Position numbers and translations under genes: made by a program. Positions 10,562 through 21,365 of a DNA stretch of 42,793 nucleotides are shown piece by piece (the stretch's first letter is position 1; each line of letters begins with the position of its first letter). This stretch comes from Gonapodya sp. JEL0774 (lineage: Eukaryota > Monoblepharomycota > Monoblepharidomycetes > Monoblepharidales > Gonapodyaceae), in NCBI GenBank assembly GCA_027604505.1, contig JADIIX010000153.1, positions 4,807 through 47,599 of the forward strand, written 5' to 3'. The notes under the pieces were generated by a model. That model made no database searches, had not been told where the DNA came from, and saw nothing but the letters and a program-made list of their open reading frames with translations.

Positions 10562-13055
10562 CTACACAATCACCTGATTCCCGTTCCCCGGCACCGTCGC
10601 GGGCTTTTGCGCGGTCCCGTCTCCGTTGACCACGACGCGGTATTGGGGATGTGCGGAGCCGGTGGCGTCGGTGGGGCCTTGGACGAGTTGTTTGCGGAGG
10701 TGGAGGCTTTGGGGGGAAAGCAGGGGAGACAGGGTGGTGTGGGGACGGGGTTTGCGGGGGGAGGGAAGATGTGGAATAAGGGGGTGGGGCGGGGGCAGGG
10801 GGGGGGGGAGGGGTGCAAGGATGAGAGGGGGGAGCGGAAAGCGATTTGGTATGATGGGGGTTGGGGGGTTGCGTTTGTTTGCGTTTGTTCGCATTGGAGG
10901 ACGAAAAAACAGAGTCATGAGTGGTGGCGGGCCAGGGTACCACAATGTGCAGCAGCCCTTACTTACCGTTCGAGAAAGAGTTGTTGTCGCTGCCGCTCGA
11001 TTTCTTTACGTTCCTGCTCCAAAAGGCGTTCGAGTTCTGAAGAGAAGAGAGATGGTCGGGGGGAGGGGGGGTCAAGGCGTGAACCACTGTGATAACCCAA
11101 CAATGGCGGCGGAACCCCAGCATCCCCACCGGCCCCACCGCCGCTCTGCTCCCGGCTCCACGCCATTCACTCACCCGCCACATGCTGCATCTTCACCTGC
11201 ACCTTCTTCAACTGCACTTCCATGAGCTCGTTCAACAGCCTCTGCGTCTCCCGTTCCTCGTTGTTCGCCAGAGCGTGCGCCTTGGCCGCCGCCGATCCAA
11301 ACGCAGTCACGGCCGCTCGAGCGATCGCGGTCGGACCCGTGGTGGTACTGGTCCCGCCGGCGTTGTCGTCTGAAGTGTCCATGGCGTCGGGGCCTTTGCC
11401 GGACGCGCCGCCCTCGCCCTCGCCGTCCCCGCCGCCCTCGTCCTTGGGGACAGCCTCAATGGCCGCCCGGGCGGCGGCTTTGGCAGCCCTGGGGTCCACC
11501 ACGCTCGCGAGGTACGCCACCAAGGTGAGCACCGGATTCTCCGCTGCGGAGAATGGCGCGTTGGCAGCGAACTGGAGGGGTCCCAGCTCCGACTGCCTCG
11601 ACCCCACAAAGGGGTCCTCGATGGGCATATCGACGAACTTGAGCACGCATTCTTCCCGCGTCCGGGTTCCCACATGCTCGGCGATGGCGTCCCAGTTGTC
11701 CTCGTACATCTCCAGACCTTCGAGGAGGAGGAGGGTCTCTTGGTCGGTCCAGGCGTCCGAGTCGGTGCTGGAGCGCTCTTCCAGGCGGATGAAGTCGCCC
11801 GAGAAGAGCGTGCTGGGGAACCGTCCTTCGAAGAAGCAGTTGGGGCACACGTCCATGTTGGGTTGCTTGGCGCAGTGGTAGCGCTGGGCCGTGCAGTCGA
11901 CAGTACAGGTAGAACACGATATCTTGGGCCGTTTTGGTGGGGTGACATCCGTCGGTTCCTCCTTTGCTTCGACGCCACCCTCTGACGCGAACAAGTCCTT
12001 CCTGACCGCCAATCCGAGCGTGCTCGACTTGTCGCCACCCGCTGTCCCCGAGGTGAGAGACTGCGACGTCGAGCTGCTCTTGGTGGAAGGTTTCTTTGAG
12101 GGCAAAGACATGGCGGGGAACAAAGGCTGTAGTCCCCTTGGGGTTTCGGCGGTGATGCGAAAGTGTCCGGTGAAGGCAGGGCCGTAGGCCGAAGGTCGGC
12201 TCTCTGGGTCAGCCTAGATGGAAAGAAAAACGGAGGCAAATGTACCACAAAGAACGACATTGACCGGCCATGTATATTCCACGCAAGGTACCTGGTAGTT
12301 GATCAGGCCCCACTGTTCCAAGAAAGCGTGGACACGGATGATGGCACAGACATCTCCGGCGAGATTTCTTCGGCAGGCGGTCACTGTGAGATATTCTGAA
12401 GGGTTGAGGCGATCTTTCGAGAGGCAGCAGCGGGTGATGTGTGACAATGGGTTTTAACTATGTGCCAACACCCGAGAAGTGGGGCTCACATGTGTTGACC
12501 ATGAAGTTCCGGTAGTCGAGGTAGATGGTAGGAGTTTTGGAGCGATTTCGTGAGTTGAAGAACTCGGGGAGTGCTAGTGGGGGATGGCCAAGAAATGCGG
12601 TTTCAATGTATGTCTCCCCGAATCGCAACTGCGATGCCAATTGGCACTCTCACCCCGTTTTTCCACTTCGTTGACACGATCCATGTGAAACCACGCAGAA
12701 TATGAAGGAATAATGATTTCGGCGGTTTGGGGAACCTTCAAATCATGCGATACCAGAGTTGACATATGGGGGAACCCATGACCAAGCAGCGAACGATTCA
12801 AGGTACCAGTTGCCGTTTCAAAGACTCGGTGTCCACCAGCTGAGAAGCAGTTCCCACGTCTGCAGAGTCTGCGATGCCTGTGCCGTCTGTTCGAGGCTTC
12901 TTTGAGGAAGCGGCGGGTTCCTCGCCTGCGCGTTTGGCGCCAGCCAGGTTGACATTGAAATGGATTTTGTGACTTTGAGGACCGGGGGGGGGAAGGCCTT
13001 GGTCTTGGGCTGTTTCAAAGGAAGTGGGGAGTCCGGATTGTTGGTCAAGGTCCAT
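10562..13055 (-). CDS. SSR2: SWI/SNF-RSC core subunit, SWIRM-ZZ-SANT protein (Ssr2/Rsc8/SMARCC type)
   Basis: Core scaffold subunit of SWI/SNF-class chromatin remodellers, nuclear. Exons (minus): 12807-13055, 12654-12735, 12490-12573, 12292-12413, 11175-12213, 10967-11036 and 10562-10706; all phases close to give 596 residues. SWIRM domain at about residues 84-179, with [53 protein letters not shown] and [16 protein letters not shown]. Then comes the conserved [23 protein letters not shown] zinc finger follows at about 279-310 (CxxCxxxC...C...CxxC). The SANT domain starts at about 334 ([20 protein letters not shown]). Alanine-rich and acidic linkers precede a C-terminal coiled coil ([19 protein letters not shown], then [11 protein letters not shown]), used for dimerisation in this family. 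Start: the first Met giving MDLDQQS; 154 bases separate it from the divergent S17 gene. The gene symbol follows the fission-yeast name; orthology to Rsc8 versus Swi3 is not resolved. Confidence 0.95.
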
Positions 13056-13209
13056 CGTATCCCGAGTGTGTTGGAGGAGGGGACAGACAAACCGCAGCCA
13101 GGCTGCACCGTGCACCCAACGGACCACAGCCACGAGTTGCTTGCTCCACATCACACAAGATTCAATCTTCCCATACCATCTTCCCTCCTTCCCTCCCTTC
13201 CCAAACCAC
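13056..13209. promoter_or_regulatory. Shared divergent promoter region, SSR2 / uS17m
   Basis: Only 154 bases separate the two start codons, so promoter elements must be shared or lie inside transcribed DNA. The half next to the S17 gene is pyrimidine-rich (TTCCCTCC runs). No specific factor site was recognised. Confidence 0.6.
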
Positions 13210-13820
13210 ATGTCTTCTTCTCAGGCAGTCCACTTTGTCGGCGAGGTTGTCTCTTCGGGAAAAATGATGAAGACAGTCAAGGTTCGCGTCGCAAGGCAAA
13301 GACTCCACCCTGTCGTGCTCAAGGTCAGTTCTCACTTTCACTGGGAACATGAACATCGGAACTCGTCTAGCATTCGGACTGCGATGCTGATACTTGGTCC
13401 TACCTATTTTCAACCGCATGATGTCTCGGTTACCCATCCCGTGGCATAGTGGGTCACTTACCACAAAACGTTCTTCGTTCATGGTACGCGCTGTTTTTTT
13501 ATGGCACTCGTGCTCCTCTCTACCTTGCTTGACCACCCGCTCACCACTCGTGCCCGGTCGTAGATCCAGACTCCACCCTCGTCACTGGTGATATCGTACG
13601 CATCGCCCCTTGTAACCGCATCAGCAAGCACAAGCACTTCCGCGTGGAGGAGATTGTGAAACCAGCGCAGCGATATGAGGATGTGGAAACGGGAGAGGTG
13701 TACGCGGGTATGAAAGTGCACAGGAAAAGAGATATCAGGGAGATTGGCAAGACTGCGGTGGGCGGTCCCGGCAGAGTCCTTGGAGGGAACGACGACGGAT
13801 TGAAAGTGACATTGCCTTAA
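13210..13820 (+). CDS. Bacterial-type ribosomal protein uS17, probably mitochondrial
   Basis: Small-subunit ribosomal protein S17 of the bacterial family, which binds 16S-type rRNA; in a fungus this form acts in mitoribosomes. Exons 13210-13323, 13450-13483 and 13564-13820 close in phase to 134 residues. Family landmarks: HFVGEVVSSGKMMKTVKVRV, then YHKTFFVHDPDSTLVTGDIV, RIAPCNRISKHKHFRVEEIV and KPAQRY. A C-terminal extension of about 50 residues after the S17 core (ETGEVYAGMKVHRKRDI onward) is typical of mitochondrial forms. The N-terminus is very short and carries no obvious basic presequence, so targeting must be internal or weak. Intron 1 is 126 bases, intron 2 is 80. It is head-to-head with SSR2. 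Confidence 0.92.
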
Positions 13821-14065
13821 AAGACGGTCGCTGACATCGTTTCAAGCCACAGACACTATTATTAGACACCGACACCAAAGAAATGAGTGGATGGGGCAAC
13901 CTCCCGACGTAGACGTGGATGTAGGACGATGATGTTGGACGAGGCCATGCGCAACGAGCAGAAACATAGGCTATCTGAACGATATCCTTTTTGAGAGATT
14001 CTGATACTGTAGGGGGTGCCAGTGCGGTTCCTCTAGCCAACAATATATTTTTCGAGGAAAGAAAA

Positions 14066-15169
14066 CTAGTCGCTCTTTTTACCCCCGACGCTGGACCCTG
14101 CTTTTCCGCCAGTTGTTGCGTTGTGTAAATCGGAGAGGTCGTGATAGGCTGATAATCCAAAGGTTGACGAGTAATGTGTGGGGGTTTTCGATAGCCAAAA
14201 ACGCACCTTTTTGCAGGTTCTCCGCCTGTGCTTTCATTGCTGATAGATCCTTTTGTGCCTTCTCGAGCTCCTTTTGCACCTCAGGAAGCTTAGAGGCGTC
14301 GTCGATGAACTTTTGAAGATGTTGCTGGTTTCCCGAAGCCTGCTTCCGCATGGTTTCTGCGTTTTCCTCGGATTTGACGGTGATGAGGAGGAGGGAGAGG
14401 AGTCGGCTTTGGAGTTTGGAGTTTGGAGTGAAAGCGGAGAGGGAGGGAAAAAATGGGAAGAAAAGAGTGGGGGAAAGGGGAGAGTGAGGTTAGGACGACA
14501 ACAGATTGGAGGCCACTCTTCACGTACGAGGTGACAGGGTAGAGGAACAGTGTGAAGCCGGTGAGGTAGAAGTTTCGTTGAGCTAATTGTACAACACCAA
14601 AAAGAGATGGGGTAAGGGAAGAGTGTAAGAGGGGGAAGAGAGGAAGGTGGTGCAGTCTCGAAACACCTCTCACAGGCAAATTTCTGAATCTTATGGTGCT
14701 CCTCATGGTGCGGATCGTGAACGTGTGAATCTTCCTTCATGAGTCCGCGTATGCTGTCTGTGAGATGATTGAAGGTGGAAGTTTGAGAGCACGTTGCTCG
14801 AATTGATCTCGAACCACGAGGATAGCGTACCGGCGAACAGAATGAGCACAAACAAGAAGAGCACCTGGTGGCAAAACGACACCCATTCATGAATGCAAAT
14901 CATGGAGTGTATCACTTTCCGCGTTTCCCTTGCCCCCGCCATTTTGACTCACCCGCAGAGTTTGCGAAATCGTATCCACGAGCGGATTCTTGTCCAGGGC
15001 CTTCAAAAGTGCTTTGCGGGCGGCGAGCGGGAGAGGGACTAGGACGAGCCCCAAAAAGACCACTTGGCGACATCGAGAAACTGTGATTTACGTAAGGGAG
15101 GAACGGGGAGATGGGATGCTTACTCTCTGTGACGAGAAGGAAGAACACGAGGTCGTAGTAAAGAGCCAT
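14066..15169 (-). CDS. BAP31/BAP29-like ER membrane protein with KKxx retrieval signal
   Basis: ER multipass protein of the Bap31/Yet family, involved in ER cargo export and quality control. Exons (minus): 15124-15169, 14953-15080, 14831-14864, 14674-14757, 14528-14582, 14207-14406 and 14066-14148; phases close to 209 residues. Start MALYYDLVFFLLVTE is the classic first helix. Helix 2 is VVFLGLVLVPLPLA, then NPLVDTISQTL, helix 3 VLFLFVLILFADSIRGL, and the conserved ASQRNFYLTGFTLFLYPVTS leads into another hydrophobic stretch (RLLSLLLITV). A coiled coil follows (LPEVQKELEKAQKDL, AMKAQAENLQK). The chain ends GGKKSD, a dilysine KKxx motif for COPI retrieval, an independent sign that the model is right. 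Several exons are tiny (34, 46 and 55 bases). It is divergent from the large ASH-domain gene, with 114 bases between starts if the latter begins at 15284. Confidence 0.95.
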
Positions 15170-15283
15170 GATTGAGTTCCAGTATGCAATTGAAAGATTT
15201 GTGAGGTGTGGTCCCCGCCGGCTGCGACCCTTCATGAAACCCAAGTCAATAACGATTCACTTCAAACCACAAACGGATTCCCC
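15170..15283. promoter_or_regulatory. Shared divergent promoter region, BAP31 / ASH-domain gene
   Basis: A compact gap between two outward-facing starts. The second gene has an in-frame Met at 15206, only 36 bases from the BAP31 start, and another at 15284. The compactness favours 15284 but does not prove it. No specific element was recognised. Confidence 0.5.
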
Positions 15284-18200
15284 ATGCCCGCCGGAACTGA
15301 TTACGCCCCGTCAACTCCACCGGCCCTCTCCGAGCGTCTCTCGCTCTCCGCATCGGCTGTTGCGGCCCCGCTCCATCGCCCGACGACGCCAGCCGGGACC
15401 ACAGCGGAGGTGGAGGTCGGGAGTCAACACGAGCTGAAACCAAAGAAACTGCTGCGGAGGCCAAAGTTGTCGGCGAATTCTTCTTCGTCCAGAGTGACAT
15501 TTAAGTCGAAAAAGAATGAATCGGGTGCGGGTGGGGTTGGGGACGGGCACGAGGAGGATGGGGACACGCCGGGGACCCGAGCATCGCATCCCAATCAACG
15601 CCCTGGGTCGGAATCGTTCTCTCTGGACAGCGGTACAAACGTGCTGGCGGCCACTGCACTGCACTCCTCTCGGAGGGCTGTCGCCCGTCCCACAGCACTT
15701 TCTCGGGCGATCGACGCCGGAAGCGAGGCGGACGCTGTTCTCAAGCGGGCCAAAGACTTCGCTGTGCCTCAGTATCGCACAAGGTCGGCGAGAACCGCGC
15801 AGAGAAGGGAGTTTCTGAGGAAGGGGCAGCTTGTTGGGGAGAAGCTGAGGAGAGAGGCGGGTGCGGGAGCTCCATCTGGTGTTACATTTGACAGATGGCA
15901 CACTGCAGTAGCAACAGAAAGACAACCTCATACTGCGAACAAGAGCATTGGTGCCGTGGGAGTCCCAGATAGCCACGGACCTGACCTACCGTTCGTCCCG
16001 GACACAGTACAGGAGAACTTGGACCAGTACCGCCCTCACGCGGTTTCCTTTATTCCTCCGTCGATTCGACCAGACCACAATGTGTGGCCTGTCTCCAAAG
16101 AGCGGATGCAAGTCAAGGACGGCGGGACTCTCGGACTACCGCCGTTGCGAGGCTCGACACCTGGTGTCACCACTACGTATGGAGGAATGGTAGTCCGTAA
16201 CGGAATCAGTGATCTAGAAAGTCGCCGCAGCGTGTCAGCCCGTGCACCGTCCCCCAACACGGTCCTCGAAGAATCTCCGGTGACAGATGCCGACCTCGCT
16301 CTGGTGCCCGACCTCTCCACCCATCCCGAGTTTCAACCACTTCGAGCCCCCCCAGCAGCCTGGAGTGCTAATTCTATTGTGGGGATGCTGGGCGAGTTTG
16401 TGGAAAGGGTCGCGGGATTGACCGAGGAGATGATCGGTTATCAGGAGGTTTTGACCGGCCTGATTCGGGATGATAAGTCTGGTTGGGAAGGTGGCGACAA
16501 AGTACTGGACTACGCAGGCAAAGAGAGTGAGGAAGCTGGAGACAAAGGAGTGAACGCGGCCATACAGTCGTCGGATGAAACTGCGGGTGGTCCACAAACG
16601 ATGATCCAGCCAGATATGATCGACACTGTTGGCGAAACCCGTCCACTCGGAGATGATGTGGGTGCATCATGCAACGACGGTGCATCTCATGCTCGCCGTG
16701 GAGCTACCACAACCTCTGCCGGCCCGATACCCTCTTCTTCTCAATCTCCTGCCGAGGTCTTGGGCATGTCTCTTTCCGCCAGCGCACCGGCACTATTCAC
16801 GAACAATGACCATGTCTCGGAGATTTCCAAATCCGTCCCGATCGACCCCAGCGCAACATCCCTTCCTGTTGCCCCAGTACTGCCTCGCTCCGCTTTCGTA
16901 CCCAATGTCTCCATTCCTTCTCATCTCGCTCAGCCTCTCTCTCAGCTCACGACTTTGCTCGCCTCCTCTCTTGACCGTGCCCACCACGCCGACCGCGTCG
17001 CTGTCGCTCGAGCTGTGCGCAAATATGGTACGGCGTATTTACACACGGGAATACCAGTTGAGAGAGAGCAAATTGATGTGAGCTGCGTGCGGGGTTGGGA
17101 AGCGGTTGCGGCAGCGGTAGGGGTGAGGCTGGTCGATGTTGGGGATGGGTGGGACACGGAGTGCCTTGGTGGCAAAGAGGAACAAGATAATACAAAGCAC
17201 ACGTCGAGTGGATCAAAGGAGGTAAGAAGGGCTGATAGTAAGTTTAGGGACGAAGGATGGGTGATGGCGCCGTCGAGAGGTGCGAGTGCAGAGATCATTC
17301 GGCTCAAGGACAAAGGTCCACCATCAACTCAGTGGCTTCGCCAAGATCGCGGTCAGTGGCCGTCGTTCGTGTCAATACCATTCGTTAAAGACTCTTCTGT
17401 GACGCCGCAACCACCGACGACTCTACCGGCGCTACGTGCTCTCGTCCACCCGCCCGAGGTCCTCTTCTCGTCATTTTCACCAGGCCAACACCTCTCCCTA
17501 CCTCTTCGAGTTGTCAACACATCCCCTATTCCACTTACCATCCACGTCCGCCACGTGATACCACCGACTGTGGACGTGCCTTCTCGGTTTCGAATTTCAT
17601 CCACCTCGACGTCGGTGTCATCGTCGGGCGCGACAGCTCCCGGGATGGCGGCCGGATTCCGAATTCATTTCTCACCGAAACACTGGAGACGCGTTGAAGA
17701 ACGTTTTATAGTGCTGGGATGGAATGCCTCTGCAGCGGCGGGTTGCGAGGCTGGTGGGAGAGTGAGTGGGCCGGTTGTTGCAGAATCTCCGCTTGTAGTT
17801 GGGGGAAAGAACGAGGCAGCACGGTTGAGAATTCGAGGGGCAGAGGAGGTCTTGGACATGGGAGCAGTGAGGGAGGAATTGGCGGGAAGAGAGCAAAGAC
17901 GGCAGTGGACGATCGTGAACGAAGGAGGCACCGCTAGGGTTCTGGTGGTAAGGGAGGATACTGCGATGGATAATGAGTCTTTGGATCAAATGTTTTGTGG
18001 AGAACCGGCGGAATGCTGGGATGCCGAGGGGAAAGTGCAAGTCGGAAGTTTCACCCTTGGACTATCAACCACTCATCTGGCACAGGAGTCGTCGTGCTCT
18101 CTACGTGTGACATATACGCCCCAAATTTTGGATGGAGACTCCCTCTCCCGGGACGATGTTGCTCCATTCAAATTGCTCTGCTGCGACGGAACTGCTGTTT

Positions 18201-21080
18201 CATTGCGAGTGCGGGGAAGAATTGAGCGCGGCCGTGTCGAGATTGAAGATGTTGGTGGACCAGAGAGTACAGTGATGTTGATGAGACCGTGGAAGGGTGG
18301 AGGCCCGAATGACAAAACGTTTCTCCTACCGTTGCAGAGAGATGAGAATAGCGTTGCGGCATTCTTGGTGCTACCACCGCAAAATATGGGGTTGGTTGCA
18401 ACGGTTGCTGTGAGATTGCGGAATCCATCACTTCTAAACCTGGCATTTGCGTGGCGACTGGTGCCAGAGACCCTCTTAGCTAGACAGAGAGGAGGAGTCA
18501 TGAAGGATTTCGATGTTTGTCCGATGGAGGGAGTGCTTCAGGCACTTGGAAGTACCACAATTTTGTTTCGATACGATCCAAAGACATTGGGGAAGGCGAC
18601 AGCGCTATGGGAACTGCATCACGGAGACAAAGGCAAAGCCCCTTATCGCGGACTTTTCGTGCGAATAATTGCAGAGTGTGTGGAGCCTGCCACAGAAGTG
18701 ACCCCGGCAAACCTCAGACTTGAGAGACCATTGTTTGTCGCGGAAACCAGGAAAGTGGTGTTGTTTGTCAGAAACAGCAGTGTTTCACCTGTGTCGTACG
18801 CCTGGAGCTTCTTGGATGTGGACGAAGAGCTGGTGATACTGAGTGACCGCACTGGTGAACTCACAGTGAACGCTGGTGAAGAAAGCAGGATCGAAGTTCA
18901 GTTGACCGGCCGTGCAGAGGGAAAGGTAGTAGGCGGTCGTTGAATGTGACAGTTTGTGTCCCTACTGATGGCATATGACTTCTCAGTTAGCAGGGGAGTT
19001 GGTTTTGGTGAGTCAGCCACCTGGTCCCACAATCCGTGTGCCACTGGAGGCCGTTGTCTGTGCGGTGAGCGTTGCACTTGCTTGAAATTTATCTTGAAAG
19101 TTTCTGAGACAGAGCGTCAATGTTCAGAGGCGTGATCGTTTCTCTTTAAGCTCTTCATGGGTGGACTTTGGCATGATGGCTTTCGGAGAACAAAAGAGTG
19201 CTTCACTTGTTCTCCGATGTGAAAAAGAAGACGATGTGACGACGAATTCTTGCCAGCCGGTGGACGTTGAGATCGAGTGCTTCGATGATTTCGTTTCAAG
19301 CAAACAATCCGCGGTGCTGAGCGCGAGACCATCCGTCGCCACCATCTTGCCGGCGGGACAATTGCCAATCGAGATCACATTGCAGCCTGAACGCGGATCT
19401 TTCAATGGGTTAGTGGTCTTTCGAGTTCGAAAACATGGATCTAAATCGGAGATCGGCAGTGTGGCGAACGTTTCTGCCCAGGTGGAGACACCTGTCATCG
19501 TTATTCCAGAGGAGATAGACTTTGGTGATGTTTTCACTGGGGTTGCAAAAAAACACTCAATGTTGGTTCGAAATATGTCACAGTTGGAAACACAAGTTCA
19601 TTGGAGGCCAAACATTGTGACCTCATACGACCAACTGCAAATCTTGCCAACGGAGGTAACCCTAAAACCACTAGAGAGTTTGAAAGTGGATATTACCTGG
19701 ACGTGCTCTTCTCGATATTTGGAAGAACATTACGTCACATTGACGTGTGTAGTACCTGGCATGATCGAGAACGAAGGACATTTGCAGTTGACGCTGAAAG
19801 CAAGAGTATGTGGACTAGCAATCTCGTGCCATACTGAAAACGGTGCGGAGGACATCACAATGCACAGTTGGAATGGAGAAAATTCGCTATCACCGGCAAC
19901 AATTAACTTTGGAACTGTTCCTGTGCTGGAGACCCGAATGAAAACTATCGTAATGACAAACGGTACTCCCATACCCGCTCGATACAGAGTGTCATTCGAT
20001 AGATACGGACCGCCGGACATGACTCTTGCTAGAACCTCCGGATCACCCATGATCCCCTTGAAGCCGAAGCCCACTACCAAGCGCGCGTTGTTGAGACCAA
20101 GTCCGGTTGCGGAACCCCTCGGTTTCACTTCTCGCGTTGGGAACCAATTTGTTTCCAGACTTGTCGCAGCCCGACGGAATGATACACAAATGCGTGACAT
20201 GCTTCACCATGGAAAAGGCTTCACCGTCTCTGTTGCTGATATTGAAGGGGAGATACCTCCCCATGGAGTTGTTCGGCTGTTGTTGACAGAATGTGCGTTG
20301 CGCCAGCCTTCATCCATTTCTGCCATTGGATGTCATGTTTTTTTGTCTTTTTCGCTCGTTTAGACAACAATTTGCCTGGTAGCTACTCAGATGTGATGAT
20401 GTTAGATTTTGTGGGTTGGTTCACAAGACGGTGAGTCAAGGATTTGTTTGTACACGACCACGAGATTTCAAGCTCGACTTTTCGCCCATGTTTGCTTCAG
20501 ATTCCGCATCGAAGCCATCGTCCGCGGGGTGCCACTAAGGATATTGGGGGACCAACTCTCAACGACCCCAGACGGGCATGTCCTCAAATTTGGCACATGC
20601 AAGAAGCAATGTTCCCAGATACCTTTGCCCCACGATTTGGACAACAATCGAGAAATCACTCTCACAAATCTTGGCCCTAGCGAGATGACAGTGGCATGGC
20701 GTGTGGCCGTGGGTGCGAATGAAACCATACCAAGCGATGCTACCACTGAGAGAGCAAAATCGGAAACACTTCTGTTAAAGAACAAAGAAATCCCAGAGCG
20801 TGATCCAGAGGACGAAGTTATCGCGCGCAATCAGTCATCGATCCGGGTGTCTGAATGTGATGGTGCAATGTTTCTGATCAAAGATCATCTAAGCACCATT
20901 CCGCCTGGGCAAACCCGATCTCTCTCGATTGAGGCTGTACCACAACACGAAGGTGAACACCTTCAGCGGTTGATTGGAGAGGTGAAATATGGTCAAAACA
21001 TTGAGGGGGCGCCTGACATGGATTTTAATAGCCTCGAGGACCGCGTGGTCCAAATTGCATTATTTGTGAGGGTGAAGTGA
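15284..21080 (+). CDS. Giant ASH/MSP-domain protein, probably flagellar
   Basis: Exons 15284-18925 (or from an in-frame Met at 15206), 18987-19064, 19128-20292, 20364-20430 and 20501-21080; phases close to 1843 residues (1869 from the earlier Met). The first ~700 residues are polar and Ser/Pro-rich with few landmarks (SFIPPSIRPDHNVWP). From about residue 719 come repeated immunoglobulin-like ASH/MSP segments, for example HPPEVLFSSFSPGQHLSLPL, PEEIDFGDVFTGVAKKHSML (about 1365) and ATINFGTVPVLETRMKTIV (about 1497), then NNLPGSYSDVM (about 1629), a motif seen in Hydin-like and other axonemal proteins. ASH domains are typical of cilia, centrosomes and central-pair or axonemal scaffolds. I could not assign a named orthologue: CFAP, DLEC1 or HYDIN-like are all possible. 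Presence with DNAAF4 fits a flagellated fungus. Confidence 0.85.
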
Positions 21081-21365
21081 TTGCTTCACTTCGCCGACTA
21101 AGTTCCTCCATCTCTTGGATATTTATCTCCCCTCTTTTGCTTCTCACCTTACCTGTCACCAAAATATAGTACCGGTTGCCGTTTATGTAATACATCAATT
21201 CCTGAATCAGAGTCATTTTGTTTTGTTTTTGTAATTGCTGGTCAATGCAATCAGTATTCCCTTGCTCAAAAATCTTCCATTTTCTGGTGGGAGAGGAGCA
21301 GTGTTGCATGGGAGAGGCAGTTGAGGGTGGCCCCCGACTTCACTGGGTGATCAAGCCCAATTTTA

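Noticed and set aside
11222-11881. 219-codon plus-strand frame
   Set aside because: Exact antisense of the large SSR2 exon, which has strong SWIRM/ZZ/SANT evidence.
15311-15976. Minus-strand frames opposite the ASH-domain gene N-terminus
   Set aside because: The plus-strand frame is open for over 3.6 kb and continues into conserved ASH segments; the antisense frames carry no motif.
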